The position numbers and the translations under genes were made by a program. A stretch of DNA of 25,157 nucleotides, from contig JAIXMO010000113.1 of NCBI GenBank assembly GCA_025677825.1, positions 1-25,157 of the forward strand. The letters are read 5' to 3'. Numbering within the stretch: the stretch's first letter is position 1; each line of letters begins with the position of its first letter. The DNA comes from Helicostylum pulchrum. Its lineage: Eukaryota; Mucoromycota; Mucoromycetes; Mucorales; Mucoraceae. The notes below the pieces were generated by a model that searched no databases, was not told where the DNA came from, and saw only the letters and a list, made by a program, of their open reading frames with translations. Below are positions 16,923-25,157 of the stretch, piece by piece.

Positions 16923-17218
16923 TTATGCTTTCGACCATGCGGGGGCTTGATCCAAATATTGATTTTTTATTTCAATTGTCTTGGTTCTTCCTTTCATTCT
17001 GAGCTCTTTTTCTTTTTTGGCATTTTTTCGAATTTGAAGATCAAATTCGTCAAACTTTTCGAATGCTTCAATACCCTTTAAAGCAAATAATAGTTAGTGT
17101 TTATATCTAAACAATATTCATGAATATAACTATCTACCTTTCTTGAACGCCAAGACGGACGAATTGCTTTTAATTTTATACTTTTTTCTACCTCTCCTGC
17201 TTCCGTATCGGTACTCTC
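16923..17218 (-). pseudogene. 3' end of an unidentified spliced gene, cut by LTR C
   Basis: Two minus-strand exon pieces, 17218-17138 and 17075-16923, join in phase across a 62-nt intron (GTAGAT donor, CACTAAC branch point, AAAG acceptor). The protein end reads KLKAIRPSWRSRK, then GIEAFEKFDEFDLQIRK, and closes YLDQAPAWSKA. The RPxWRS...APxW pattern is one I loosely associate from memory with transposon-linked hypothetical proteins of Mucoromycota; I do not know its function. The 5' part is missing because LTR C starts at 17219. Confidence 0.5.
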
Positions 17219-17514
17219 TGTGGTATTTTACCATAAATTAACGCAAGAGACTGTACCTTAAATAATTGAGGTTCTCACGTAACACCTCAATATCATTGTA
17301 CTAATTAACATTTTAGCCATTTACTTGTACCACCTTAAACAACAGTCATGTTACCCTGGTTGTTCTTTGACTATAAAAAGAATATTAAGAGGAGCAACCT
17401 TTTGCTCCCTCTCTTGTTTTTTAAAAGTAATTTTAATCAATAAAGATCTATAAGAAGTTTCATCTTATTTACTGTTGTCTCTTTTATTATTTTAATTTGA
17501 TACTATTTATCACA
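17219..17514 (+). repeat. LTR C, copy 1 (5' LTR of a truncated element)
   Basis: This 296-bp LTR runs from TGTGGTATTTTACC to TATTTATCACA. It equals the copy at 20229-20524 in length and nearly in sequence; I noticed one difference. It has a TATA box (CTATAAAAAG, 17371) followed by a perfect 7-bp hairpin (GGAGCAA/TTGCTCC, 17391-17408). A second 8-bp stem (ATTGAGGT/ACCTCAAT, 17265-17291) lies in U3. A gag start follows nine bases downstream. Confidence 0.93.
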
Positions 17515-17523
17515 TTTTTTAAG

Positions 17524-17919
17524 ATGAATCCTTCTTCTGTTCTTGATGTTATGCCTTCTGACGCTAGTAACGTTATCGCTTCTGTATCCGATAGCATGAC
17601 TAACTTAGGATTGAGTAACAATAGTTCCAATAATGTTATACATGCCACGGACGTATCTCCTATTGCCATTGAAGATACTGAAATGGTAGACCATATCAGC
17701 GTTAAAGAAAGTTTTAACAATGACCACACCATGAATTCTGATACGAACGTTGAAGAAAATAAAACTGCCCTAGAAACGTTAAATGACCAATATGAAAAAA
17801 TTATGGTTATTATTGCCAAACTGAATCAGCAGAAGATTAAATTATTTACCGAGGGTGTACTTGATCGTAATGATGTTAGACTCGTTACTATCACTGCGTT
17901 TAAAAGGAACTATCGATAA
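17524..17919 (+). pseudogene. Start of Gag from an LTR C element
   Basis: A 131-codon frame begins with ATG nine bases after LTR C. It is rich in Ser, Asn, Asp and Thr and contains IEDTEMVDHI and a predicted helical ETLNDQYEKIMVIIAKLNQQ. No Gag core or zinc knuckle is reached before the stop. Position and composition mirror the disordered Gag N-terminus of element 1. The rest of the element is missing, so it is probably a 3'-truncated copy. It cannot be compared directly with the Gag at 24691-25157, which covers only the C-terminal part. Confidence 0.65.
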
Positions 17920-18508
17920 ACATCTGATATCGATCGACATGCCAGTAGTTGAAATATTTTTTACAATTAATGTTGATCGTGTCAGTAAACAAAAAATAAA
18001 CAGTTAAAATAAATATATCCAATAAAATAGTTTTATTTCCTATTAGTACATGATACATCATAATACATGCAAAGAAAAAACCTATTTTGGGATATCATGC
18101 GTTAAATAAAGCAGTAAAAATGCACTAGCCAACAAGATAATATACTAAGAGAGCTAATGTAATACATTTAGGTTGACAAGATAAGTAATTTTGCGTATTA
18201 TTACAATGTAAATGTAATCAAGTGAAAAAAAAGGACCTTTTTTTTTTTTTTTGTAGCAAAAAAAAAAAGTACAAATTATTTATTTATTTGCTTTTGCTGT
18301 GAAAAAAAAAACATTTGGATCTAAAAAAAATGCATCAAAGATTTATTTCTTGATTTAAAAAGAATAGCATCGCGATATGCATCACTTGCATATTCCCTTT
18401 AGAGGACGCATGAGCGAATAACAACAGACAATAATAGCTATTGGTCCATAAAGAAAGCAAAAATAGTATTGGTTCTTTAAGAAAGCAATGTCCATATAAA
18501 AAAAAAGA
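17920..18508. other. AT-rich flank and presumed promoter region of the Tnp2 gene
   Basis: No gene supported. It holds A/T homopolymer runs, AATAAAA-type signals near 18020 and nothing matching the CACTG terminal repeat, so the left end of the Tnp2 element was not located here. Confidence 0.4.
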
Positions 18509-18515
18509 TATATAA
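18509..18515 (+). promoter_or_regulatory. Candidate TATA box of the Tnp2-type gene
   Basis: TATATAA lies about 50 bases upstream of the ATG at 18564 in an otherwise A-rich run, a reasonable core-promoter position for a fungal gene. Confidence 0.45.
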
Positions 18516-18563
18516 GGATGTCCCTTTGGATTGTTATTTCATTCATCAAACTTTTTCTGTATT

Positions 18564-20228
18564 ATGTCCAACAGCCGCAAAAGAAAAACCTATTGTTATT
18601 GTTTTGAATGCAATGGCGCGTGTGTCCCAGCTAGTACCGCAAAAAATCACGCAGATGAAAAAAAATTTCAAGATAGTCTTGTGGCATCTACCACTAGTTT
18701 AGGCCCAAATAACATAATAGATGGTAACATAGAATTATGGTATTTGGAAAATTAAAGCATTACTTACAAGACCTTTAGAAATAGATACATCAATTACAGA
18801 CGATACCTTATTGTTTTCTGAACTTGTGATATCTTCTATTGAGGCAGAATTTTCCCATGTTGCCGATGCAGACGAAAACGATTCATACGACGGAGATTTA
18901 TATGGTATAGTTTTTTTTTTCTTTTTTATGCATCACATATACTAACACTTTGTTAAGATGACAACTTTGATTATGAGGAAGGAATAAGTGTCATAAATGA
19001 TGATGACAATATATCAGTATTTGAAGATATAAATGAAGATTTTGCAGTACCTGAGGATAATTGGATGGATCAAGTAATATCTATGCTAAGCGATACTGTC
19101 AACTACGAAGATACATTCGTTATAAAAAAAGGTAAAGTTACAATTGTTTTTTTATTGTCATAATTCGCACTTTATTTAATGATATTTTACAATAGAACGC
19201 ACACGTTTTACCTCTGTCCAACTAAAAGAACCAATTTACCTGTTTATCTGCCTTTTTCTATTAATTTTTCAAGTGGAATACCTCACATTCGCTGCTACAC
19301 ACAAGTTACTTGAAATATTTCGTGTTTTATTTGCTGGTTTGAATTTTCCAAGAGCAATACCTACTATGAAAAAAGAAACTGGTTTCAGTTCGTTAACAGA
19401 TGGAATTACTACATACGCTACTTGCCCTAAATGCTACACGTTATATTTGTTCAGCAACAGTGAAGGATTAACTACGCCTTATCCTCCAGACCATTGTACA
19501 TATATTGATCCTTTAAGCAAAAAAAAATGCCGTACCGCTATATATCAAAATGGATCCAAAACTCCAATCAAAAGAACAGTATATCATTGTTTGATTAGTT
19601 CATTACAGAAATTGTTCCTTAGAAAGGGCTTTGAAGAGAAGTGTGAAGAATGGCGCAATTTTTCTGAAGCCACAGGACCTGACGATATGATGTACCATTG
19701 CTCTCAAGGAAAAATGTGGAGGAATATCCTTTCTACTGATGGACATACACCTTTTGTAAATGACAACCGTACCCTTTGTCTTACTCTTAACGCAGGTAAA
19801 AAAAAAAAAAAAATTAATAATAATATGATTCCTTTTTTTTCCTTACTTACAAAATGATGTTAATAGACGGCTTCCAACCTTTCGATAACACTTCAGCCTC
19901 ATGTGTTGCATATTATATTCAAGTAAACAACTTGCCCGTAGATGAACGAATTAAGAAAGAGAATACCATTCTTCTTTGTCTTGTGGAAGGGCCCGGTGAG
20001 TCTAACTGTAATCAGACACAAAGAGTGTTAGAAATTGTAACAAAACAACTGCGTAGTTTATACTTTGGTGTCCGTATGTCTACATTCAATTCGTCAGCAT
20101 ATGATAACGATGACGGTGAAATTGTTAAAGCCTGCCTGATTCAAGTTCTTGCTGATATACCTATGCAGCGTAAGCTGAGTGCCTTCACTGGTTTCTCTTC
20201 AACTCGATCTTGCTTTCGTTGTGATAGG
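18564..20228 (+). pseudogene. Tnp2-type (CACTA/EnSpm) transposase gene, five exons, 3' end cut by element C
   Basis: Proposed exons are 18564-18723, 18779-18904, 18958-19131, 19196-19795 and 19867-20228. Introns are GT-AG, 53-71 nt, and all joins keep frame; the first intron is the least certain. The N-terminus has a Cys/His cluster (YCYCFECNG...NH), then a highly acidic segment. Next comes a CPKCYTLY / CTYIDPLSKKKCRT zinc-ribbon-like region (exon 4). The transposase core follows: DGFQPFDNTSASC, NLPVDERIKKENTILLCLV and QRKLSAFTGFSSTRSCFRC, the ordered motifs of Transposase_21/Tnp2. It would excise and insert a CACTA-type element. The last few codons and stop come from the inserted LTR, so the catalytic domain is truncated. 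Confidence 0.85.
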
Positions 20229-20524
20229 TGTGATAAATAGTATCAAATTAAAATAATAAAAGAGACAACAGTAAATAAGATGAAACTTCTTATAGATCTT
20301 TATTGATTAAAATTACTTTTAAAAAACAAGAGAGGGAGCAAAAGGTTGCTCCTCTTAATATTCTTTTTATAGTCAAAGAACAACCAGGGTAACATGACTG
20401 TTGTTTAAGGTGGTACAAGTAAATGGCTAAAATGTTAATTAGTACAATGGTATTGAGGTGTTACGTGAGAACCTCAATTATTTAAGGTACAGTCTCTTGC
20501 GTTAATTTATGGTAAAATACCACA
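20229..20524 (-). repeat. LTR C, copy 2 (3' LTR of element C)
   Basis: This 296-bp LTR in minus orientation is nearly identical to 17219-17514. It ends TGTGATAAAT on the plus strand, next to the interrupted Tnp2 exon. It carries the TATA box, the GGAGCAA/TTGCTCC hairpin and the ATTGAGGT/ACCTCAAT stem of the family. Confidence 0.95.
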
Positions 20525-20536
20525 TAGCCCCCCATC
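20525..20536 (-). promoter_or_regulatory. Polypurine tract of element C
   Basis: In element sense GATGGGGGGCTA lies directly before the LTR TGTGG start, the position where plus-strand DNA synthesis is primed in LTR retrotransposons. The six-G core fits; the CTA at its end is slightly unusual. Confidence 0.7.
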
Positions 20537-20589
20537 AGCGAGAGATTACCGGTAAAGGATGGGTAGAATAAGAATAAATAGGTGTATAT

Positions 20590-20645
20590 TACAGATTGTA
20601 ACATAATTATGTAGTTGTTGTTGTTGTTTTTTTTTTTTTTTTTTT
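20590..20645. repeat. GTT microsatellite and T homopolymer
   Basis: A short run of GTT units is followed by about 20 T residues just past the pol stop codon, within the 3' untranslated part of element C. Replication or sequencing slippage is likely here. Confidence 0.7.
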
Positions 20646-23600
20646 TTATGCATTTTTAATGAAGCGAGGGCTTTTTCTAGTGGAAGTGCGCTTAGAGATT
20701 TTTATGAATTGTTTAAAGGCTTCGTCTTGAGAAGGAAGGACTGTTGAACATTTGCGTTTTTTAGACCTGGATGTTGGATTGTAATTGACAACATCTTCTT
20801 CTAATGGTATGGTATCAATTAATTTACTAATTGTGCTAGGTTTCGTTGTTTGTAAGTTTTTTGAGCTGGAAGGAGCATTAGTAATGACATTGGACTTTTT
20901 TGGTTTGTATTCAGTTCCAAGATGCTTCCAGTATTTACGAAGGCAATCAACATCATTGAAATGGTCTGTAGGTAACCATTCGTCCCAGTCACTACTATAG
21001 TTTTTCCATCTGACTAGATATTCAATGTTTTTTGAGCTTCCTCTATGATTTAAAATAGCTTCAACTTCATAATTTTTTATTTCATTACCCTCATCATCCA
21101 GAGCAATGACTTCGTCATGAGAAATAAGTTTTAATTCTATTGATGTATAGTTTCTAGGCATTATCATGCCAACCGTATCACGTAGGACATATGAGTTACC
21201 TTGAGTTTTTCGAACGACAGTATATGGACCAGTGTAGGAGGGAGATAATTGTCCACTCTTATCAATACGGACCATAACGTGATCATTAGGCTTATAATCA
21301 ACTAGAATATGCTTATTATTAAATTTGGCATTGTCTAATTCAATTTGTGCTTTAGTTTTTTCTGCGATTGCGGGGAAAACGATATCATTCATATAATCAA
21401 TTCGTTTCATGAGTTCCTCATGAGACATAGGTTTTTTATCTTCTCCTTGTTTCTTTTTATTTTCATCGGCCGTAAAACCATATGTTTCAGGCATACGACG
21501 AGCGAAAAATAGGGAGAAAGGAGTAGAATTTAATTTTTTTGAAATACGATTATTGAGTGCAAGTTGAACTGCATTGAGATGAAGATCCCAATGATTTCCT
21601 ACACCTTGAGTAGCCTTTGCCAATAATTTCTTTACTGATTGAACCATGCGCTCGGCTAAACCATTTGCCGAGGCATGCAGTGGTGAAATAAAACGGTGGT
21701 CATAGCCCAATGCATCAGCTAGTTCTTTGGATAAATAGCTTTTAAATTCGGTACCATTATCTGATTGAAGAATGGAAGGTACACCAATTAAGGCAAATAC
21801 ATCAGCCAGTACTTTAACGATAGTAGCGGTTTTTTTGTCAGCCAAAGGACGAAGGATACAGAAGCGAGTACATACATCAACAATAACCATAACATAATTA
21901 TTGTTAGACTCGGTAGTGTTACCAATTGGTCCTGCCAAATCAATTGCTAAATGTTGGCCTGCTGTATAGCTGTATATATGTCTTGCAGGAAGGTATCCCC
22001 GCTTTTTTATATTATGACGCATACATTCGTTACATTCACGAACAAATTTAACACAATCACCTATAAGGTTAACCCAATGAAGACCTTCCTTATGAAGTCT
22101 TTTAACCATTTGTTCAGCCCCATAATGTCCGACATTTGTGTGAGCATCCTTTAACAGTTGATCTTTTTCGCTATCAGGAGGAGTAACATAATCGGGACAA
22201 ATGGTCTGCGCACCTTGTATATAAAAGATGTTTTTGGTCATAGACATGGAATAGCGATCATCATTTTCTTTATGTTCAACAGAAAAAGCATGTGTACGAA
22301 TAGAATTAATGGTTTGTGATTGATTAACATCACCATTAACGAATGTTGAACCATCAATTGAAATAAGGTTTGAGTTGATTTTCTTTTTTATGTTTATATA
22401 ATTAGATGTAGCATGGTTTTTTCTTGGAGAAGAAACATGTAATCTTAGTTTAAGTTTATCAAATTTTGAATCGTCTGATTCCGTAGGAGGATACAAACGA
22501 GATAATGCATCGGGTAAAACGTTGTCTATTCCTTTTACGTGTATTACAGAGAATTGGTAATCAAGCAATACGTCTAACCATTTTATGATCATACGATTAG
22601 CTGATTTTTGACTGAAAACATAACAAAGTGATTTGTGATCAGTATATAAGGTAAAATGAGTACCCCAAATAAACTTATGAAATTGCTTTAGAGCGTAAAT
22701 TACTCCGTTTAATTCTCTCATTGAAGTAGAATATAACCGTTCATGTTTGTTAAATGTACGTGACATGAACCCGATATATTTAATTATAGACGCTTTTCCG
22801 TTACTGTTATCAACAGAATCAAACACTTGATAAAGTACACAACCGGTAGCAAAATCGCTTGAATCAGTAGCAATACAATATGGATGAGAATGATCAGGTT
22901 GAGACAACACTACATCAGACTGCATGATATTTTTTATCGCATCAAAGTGTATTTGATGTTTTGTAGTCCAAATGAAAGGACCACTTTTCTTAACATCATG
23001 AGATCTTAAGGCATCTAATGGAGCCATTAAGGCAGCAGCGTTTGGTATGTGCTGACGAAAGAAATTTACAAACCCTAATAGTGATTGAGCCTGTTTTTGT
23101 GTTTTTGGAGGAGGCATATCATCAAGGTTAGTCAGCTTTCTTTTATCTATTCTTTTTCCAGAGGCAGAAATTGAATATCCTAAAAGGTATACGGCTGATT
23201 TAGCAAAATGTGATTTCTCGAAATTAATCCTTAAATTATTTTTAGTTAGTATTTCTAATACATTTTTCACATGATAAAAATGAGCCTGCATAGATCTACT
23301 AGCTATACAAATATCATCAACAAAGCAGGTAACATAAGGTAAGTCCTTAAATAATGTTAGCATTACCCTGCTAAACAATTGACTAATTACGGAAATTCCA
23401 AATGGGGAACCTCGATACATATATTGCAAATTATTTGGAGCAGTAAATGTTGTTTTTATCTGATCAGCTTCATTTACAGGAAATTGGTTAAATGCTGATT
23501 TCAGATCAATTGTAGAAAATACAACACAACCAGTCATAGAATTAAATATATCATTAATTAATGGTAAGCTATGAGAGTTCTTTGAAGAATCATCAAGAGC

Positions 23601-24713
23601 TTCATTGAGTTTTCTAGGATCAAGGAGGAGACGAATGTTCTTTTTATCCTTGCAGATAGCACCATCCACATGATCCTTTTTGAATGTAACCGTCATAGGT
23701 AAATTCCAACCAGATGGCTTTGCAGGAACAATAATTTTATCCTTTTCCCAACTTTCAATAATTTCCATTACCTGTTCTTTCAAGGAATATGGAATAGGGT
23801 ATTGGCGGATATTAGCAATAAAGCCTGGCGGGGTTGGTAGATATAATACCGCATCCTTAATTGTACATAAGGTTGTTTTATCCAATTTTTTATTTTTATC
23901 AATATAAGTTTTGATAGCATTTTCAAAAGCGTATTGTTCTTGTTCAGTTCCGAAATTCGTAACATTAGGAACGTAGGCATCGTCATTTTTTGAACTATCA
24001 ATAACTTCTTTTTGAAGTGATTTATGTTTCACAGCGACATTAGATAAATAAATTTTAAGTTTAGGTAACAAGTCTACACCAATTAAAATTTTTTCGTCAT
24101 CCGAATTGATGATATTGTCATTGCTTATGATATCAAACTTGTGTTCTATTACCTTTTTTATATTGTCGTATTCAACTAATACAGGATCAACTGTTTGTAA
24201 TCTAGGTATATTACTACCGTCAGCCAATATAAGACTACCAGGAACAGAATGAAATTTGATATTATATTTTTGGGCATATTTTTTACTTATTAAGCTGACG
24301 CTTGCACCAGTATCTATAATACCATAACTGAGAATATTATTTAAAATGATAGGTGTTGCAGGCGATAAAGGACTACAATTAATATTACATGGATTGTCAT
24401 TATCTCCCACATTATTGTTACGTACAGCAAAAACACTCTTGTTACCAACATTGTTGATATTATTGTTGATGGAACTATTTGTGTATGTTTGAACATATCT
24501 ATTAAAAAATGAATTGTATTCATTATCCGAAGATTCAGCATCAGAATCATAGTCTATAGAAAGTTTTTCATCATGACAACCAGTGGAAACAGAATGATTA
24601 GGAATGGTTCTATCATTTGATAAATAATTGAGGTTAACAGAATGATCAATGTTATTATTATTATAATTTCCAATATTATAGTTATTTTTTTTACTGTTTC
24701 CAGTATAACTTAC
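20646..24713 (-). CDS. Pol polyprotein of element C (protease, RT, RNase H, integrase, chromodomain)
   Basis: The frame is open from 24713 to the stop at 20646, about 1355 codons. Positions below count from the GTG codon at 24410. Protease DTGA is at 33-36. Reverse transcriptase spans about 200-410 with LLLDPRKLN and catalytic FVDD at 363-366. RNase H residues are D516 (ATDSS), E566 and D591 (YTDHKSL). The integrase zinc finger is H757, H762, C793, C796, and its core is D824, D884, E920 (DD35E). A GPY-type motif (LSPSYTGPYTVV) is at about 1055. The chromodomain (YEVEAILNHR, YLVRWKNYSSDWDEWLP) spans about 1114-1150, and a basic tail ends at 1254. The first in-frame ATG is residue 215, inside RT, so protease can only be made as a Gag fusion. 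The chromodomain would direct integration to modified histones. Confidence 0.94.
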   Translation of the reverse strand, partial: VSYTGNSKKNNYNIGNYNNNNIDHSVNLNYLSNDRTIPNHSVSTGCHDEKLSIDYDSDAESSDNEYNSFFNRYVQTYTNSSINNNINNVGNKSVFAVRNNNVGDNDNPCNINCSPLSPATPIILNNILSYGIIDTGASVSLISKKYAQKYNIKFHSVPGSLILADGSNIPRLQTVDPVLVEYDNIKKVIEHKFDIISNDNIINSDDEKILIGVDLLPKLKIYLSNVAVKHKSLQKEVIDSSKNDDAYVPNVTNFGTEQEQYAFENAIKTYIDKNKKLDKTTLCTIKDAVLYLPTPPGFIANIRQYPIPYSLKEQVMEIIESWEKDKIIVPAKPSGWNLPMTVTFKKDHVDGAICKDKKNIRLLLDPRKLNEALDDSSKNSHSLPLINDIFNSMTGCVVFSTIDLKSAFNQFPVNEADQIKTTFTAPNNLQYMYRGSPFGISVISQLFSRVMLTLFKDLPYVTCFVDDICIASRSMQAHFYHVKNVLEILTKNNLRINFEKSHFAKSAVYLLGYSISASGKRIDKRKLTNLDDMPPPKTQKQAQSLLGFVNFFRQHIPNAAALMAPLDALRSHDVKKSGPFIWTTKHQIHFDAIKNIMQSDVVLSQPDHSHPYCIATDSSDFATGCVLYQVFDSVDNSNGKASIIKYIGFMSRTFNKHERLYSTSMRELNGVIYALKQFHKFIWGTHFTLYTDHKSLCYVFSQKSANRMIIKWLDVLLDYQFSVIHVKGIDNVLPDALSRLYPPTESDDSKFDKLKLRLHVSSPRKNHATSNYINIKKKINSNLISIDGSTFVNGDVNQSQTINSIRTHAFSVEHKENDDRYSMSMTKNIFYIQGAQTICPDYVTPPDSEKDQLLKDAHTNVGHYGAEQMVKRLHKEGLHWVNLIGDCVKFVRECNECMRHNIKKRGYLPARHIYSYTAGQHLAIDLAGPIGNTTESNNNYVMVIVDVCTRFCILRPLADKKTATIVKVLADVFALIGVPSILQSDNGTEFKSYLSKELADALGYDHRFISPLHASANGLAERMVQSVKKLLAKATQGVGNHWDLHLNAVQLALNNRISKKLNSTPFSLFFARRMPETYGFTADENKKKQGEDKKPMSHEELMKRIDYMNDIVFPAIAEKTKAQIELDNAKFNNKHILVDYKPNDHVMVRIDKSGQLSPSYTGPYTVVRKTQGNSYVLRDTVGMIMPRNYTSIELKLISHDEVIALDDEGNEIKNYEVEAILNHRGSSKNIEYLVRWKNYSSDWDEWLPTDHFNDVDCLRKYWKHLGTEYKPKKSNVITNAPSSSKNLQTTKPSTISKLIDTIPLEEDVVNYNPTSRSKKRKCSTVLPSQDEAFKQFIKISKRTSTRKSPRFIKNA

Positions 24714-24716
24714 TTA
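24691..24716 (-). promoter_or_regulatory. Gag/Pol overlap: candidate +1 frameshift site
   Basis: In element sense the gag codons GTA AGT AAG TTA TAC TGG AAA CAG end in TAA (24693-24691). The pol frame, shifted +1, has its last upstream stop TAA at 24716-24714. Any shift must occur within these roughly eight codons. GTAAGT here also fits a splice donor, so splicing is an alternative. Confidence 0.6.
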
Positions 24717-25157
24717 CGGGTTGAACAGGCATTTTATAACCCTTTTTTGAATAGGCAATCTTTTTAGCTTCACAGGTATAAATATGGTTTGCATCCTCTT
24801 TATAGTTTGCAAGCTTACAATAGAAGCAAAGACCTTGAGCCCTCAAAGTATGGTAATCAGCATGTCTGGAGGCAGCAGAAGAAGAGGGGCCAGAAGCAAC
24901 AAAGGAGGAAGCCTTTTCTTGATCAACTGGTGATGTCTTCTCATCTTCATTACTAGCCTTTCTTTTTTTATGGATAGTTTTTTGAGATCTTGAAGATGCA
25001 AGAACCTCATCAATAACAGCGGCATAACCAGAGATAAATCGCTCAAAAAGAGCCCAGTCAGCAGGAGCATGGTGGATCTTTACATTATCCAAATCATTGG
25101 GGTTTAAGTTACGAAAGTTAACAGAAAGAAGTTGATTGATTTTTCCTTGTACTTTCG
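24691..25157 (-). CDS. C-terminal part of Gag of element C
   Basis: The frame is open at the window edge and ends with TAA at 24691. It reads VNFRNLNPNDLDNVKI, HHAPADWALFERFISGYAAV, a basic segment TIHKKRKAS, a Ser/Ala-rich spacer and a zinc-knuckle-like cluster CFYCKLANYKEDANHIYTC (C-x2-C-x10-H-x3-C). It ends VQPVSKLYWKQ. Retroviral-type Gag uses such a knuckle to bind RNA. It overlaps the +1-shifted pol frame by about 23 bases. There is no ATG in the visible part. Confidence 0.85.
   Translation of the reverse strand, partial: KVQGKINQLLSVNFRNLNPNDLDNVKIHHAPADWALFERFISGYAAVIDEVLASSRSQKTIHKKRKASNEDEKTSPVDQEKASSFVASGPSSSAASRHADYHTLRAQGLCFYCKLANYKEDANHIYTCEAKKIAYSKKGYKMPVQPVSKLYWKQ

Larger units (their letters stand above)
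20229..25157 (-). mobile_element. Chromodomain Ty3/gypsy retrotransposon (element C), 3' LTR to gag, cut by window edge
   Basis: On the minus strand gag (25157-24691, open at the edge) is followed by pol in the +1 frame (24713-20646). A purine-rich tract with six G residues then leads into the 3' LTR (20524-20229). The domain order protease, RT, RNase H, integrase, chromodomain defines a chromovirus. Insertion interrupts exon 5 of the Tnp2 gene after ATAGG (20224-20228). The 5' LTR and second target copy lie outside. No internal stop was found, so this copy may be intact. Confidence 0.93.

Noticed and set aside
1..25157. tRNA, rRNA or a host metabolic gene
   Set aside because: None recognised by eye on either strand; all strong coding signals are transposon-related or unidentified fragments.

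Overview
The window reads as a transposon-packed, AT-rich stretch of a fungal nuclear genome, most likely a Mucoromycota (Mucorales-type) fungus. The basis is short GT-AG introns with CTAAC branch points, Ty3/gypsy elements with chromodomains, Tc1/IS630-type DD34E transposases and Tnp2 (CACTA/EnSpm)-type transposases. Assignment to Mucoromycota rests on recognising protein styles from memory, not on a search. No conserved host housekeeping gene, tRNA, rRNA or CRISPR array was seen.

Layout, left to right. 1-4095: 5' part of a Ty3/gypsy element on the minus strand (element 1), with a fused gag-pol frame broken in RNase H and a 421-bp 5' LTR (family D). 4096-5386: a piece of LTR B, then a decayed Tc1/IS630-type copy carrying a 151-bp palindromic CACTA-like MITE. 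5387-6251: a second LTR D containing a solo LTR A', then a 20-bp stub of LTR C. 6252-8690: an older DDE transposase gene on the minus strand, split by a Tc1 element that is itself split by solo LTR B. 8727-10255: a chromodomain remnant on the plus strand, then the 5' end of element A on the minus strand (truncated gag and its LTR). 10285-11567: a three-level nest, LTR C containing LTR B containing LTR A. 11606-12541: two abutting direct copies of LTR E. 12546-13103: an unidentified coding fragment cut at both ends by transposons. 13104-13400: a CACTA-type terminus followed by a shortened LTR D. 13766-17218: opposed Tnp2-like C-terminal fragments separated by a complete Tc1 element (14175-15812) with an intact 343-aa transposase, then the spliced 3' end of an unidentified minus-strand gene. 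17219-17919: LTR C plus a gag start. 18564-20228: a five-exon Tnp2-type transposase gene on the plus strand, cut in an exon by a chromodomain Ty3/gypsy element (element C, minus strand) that fills 20229-25157.

The genes do not form operons. Their relationships are stratigraphic: later elements sit inside earlier ones, and several insertions have exact target duplications (5 bp for LTRs A, A' and B; TA for Tc1; TCA for the MITE). The best candidates for still-functional genes are the Tc1 transposase at 14414-15445 and the element C gag/pol. The pol frame of element C has no ATG before the reverse transcriptase and appears to depend on a +1 frameshift or splicing. The structures most worth a second look are the gag/pol junction of element C, the near-perfect 491-bp inverted LTR A pair, the mirror-image motif layout in the Tc1 arms, the near absence of a leader or tRNA primer site after LTRs A and C, and the nested stratigraphy.
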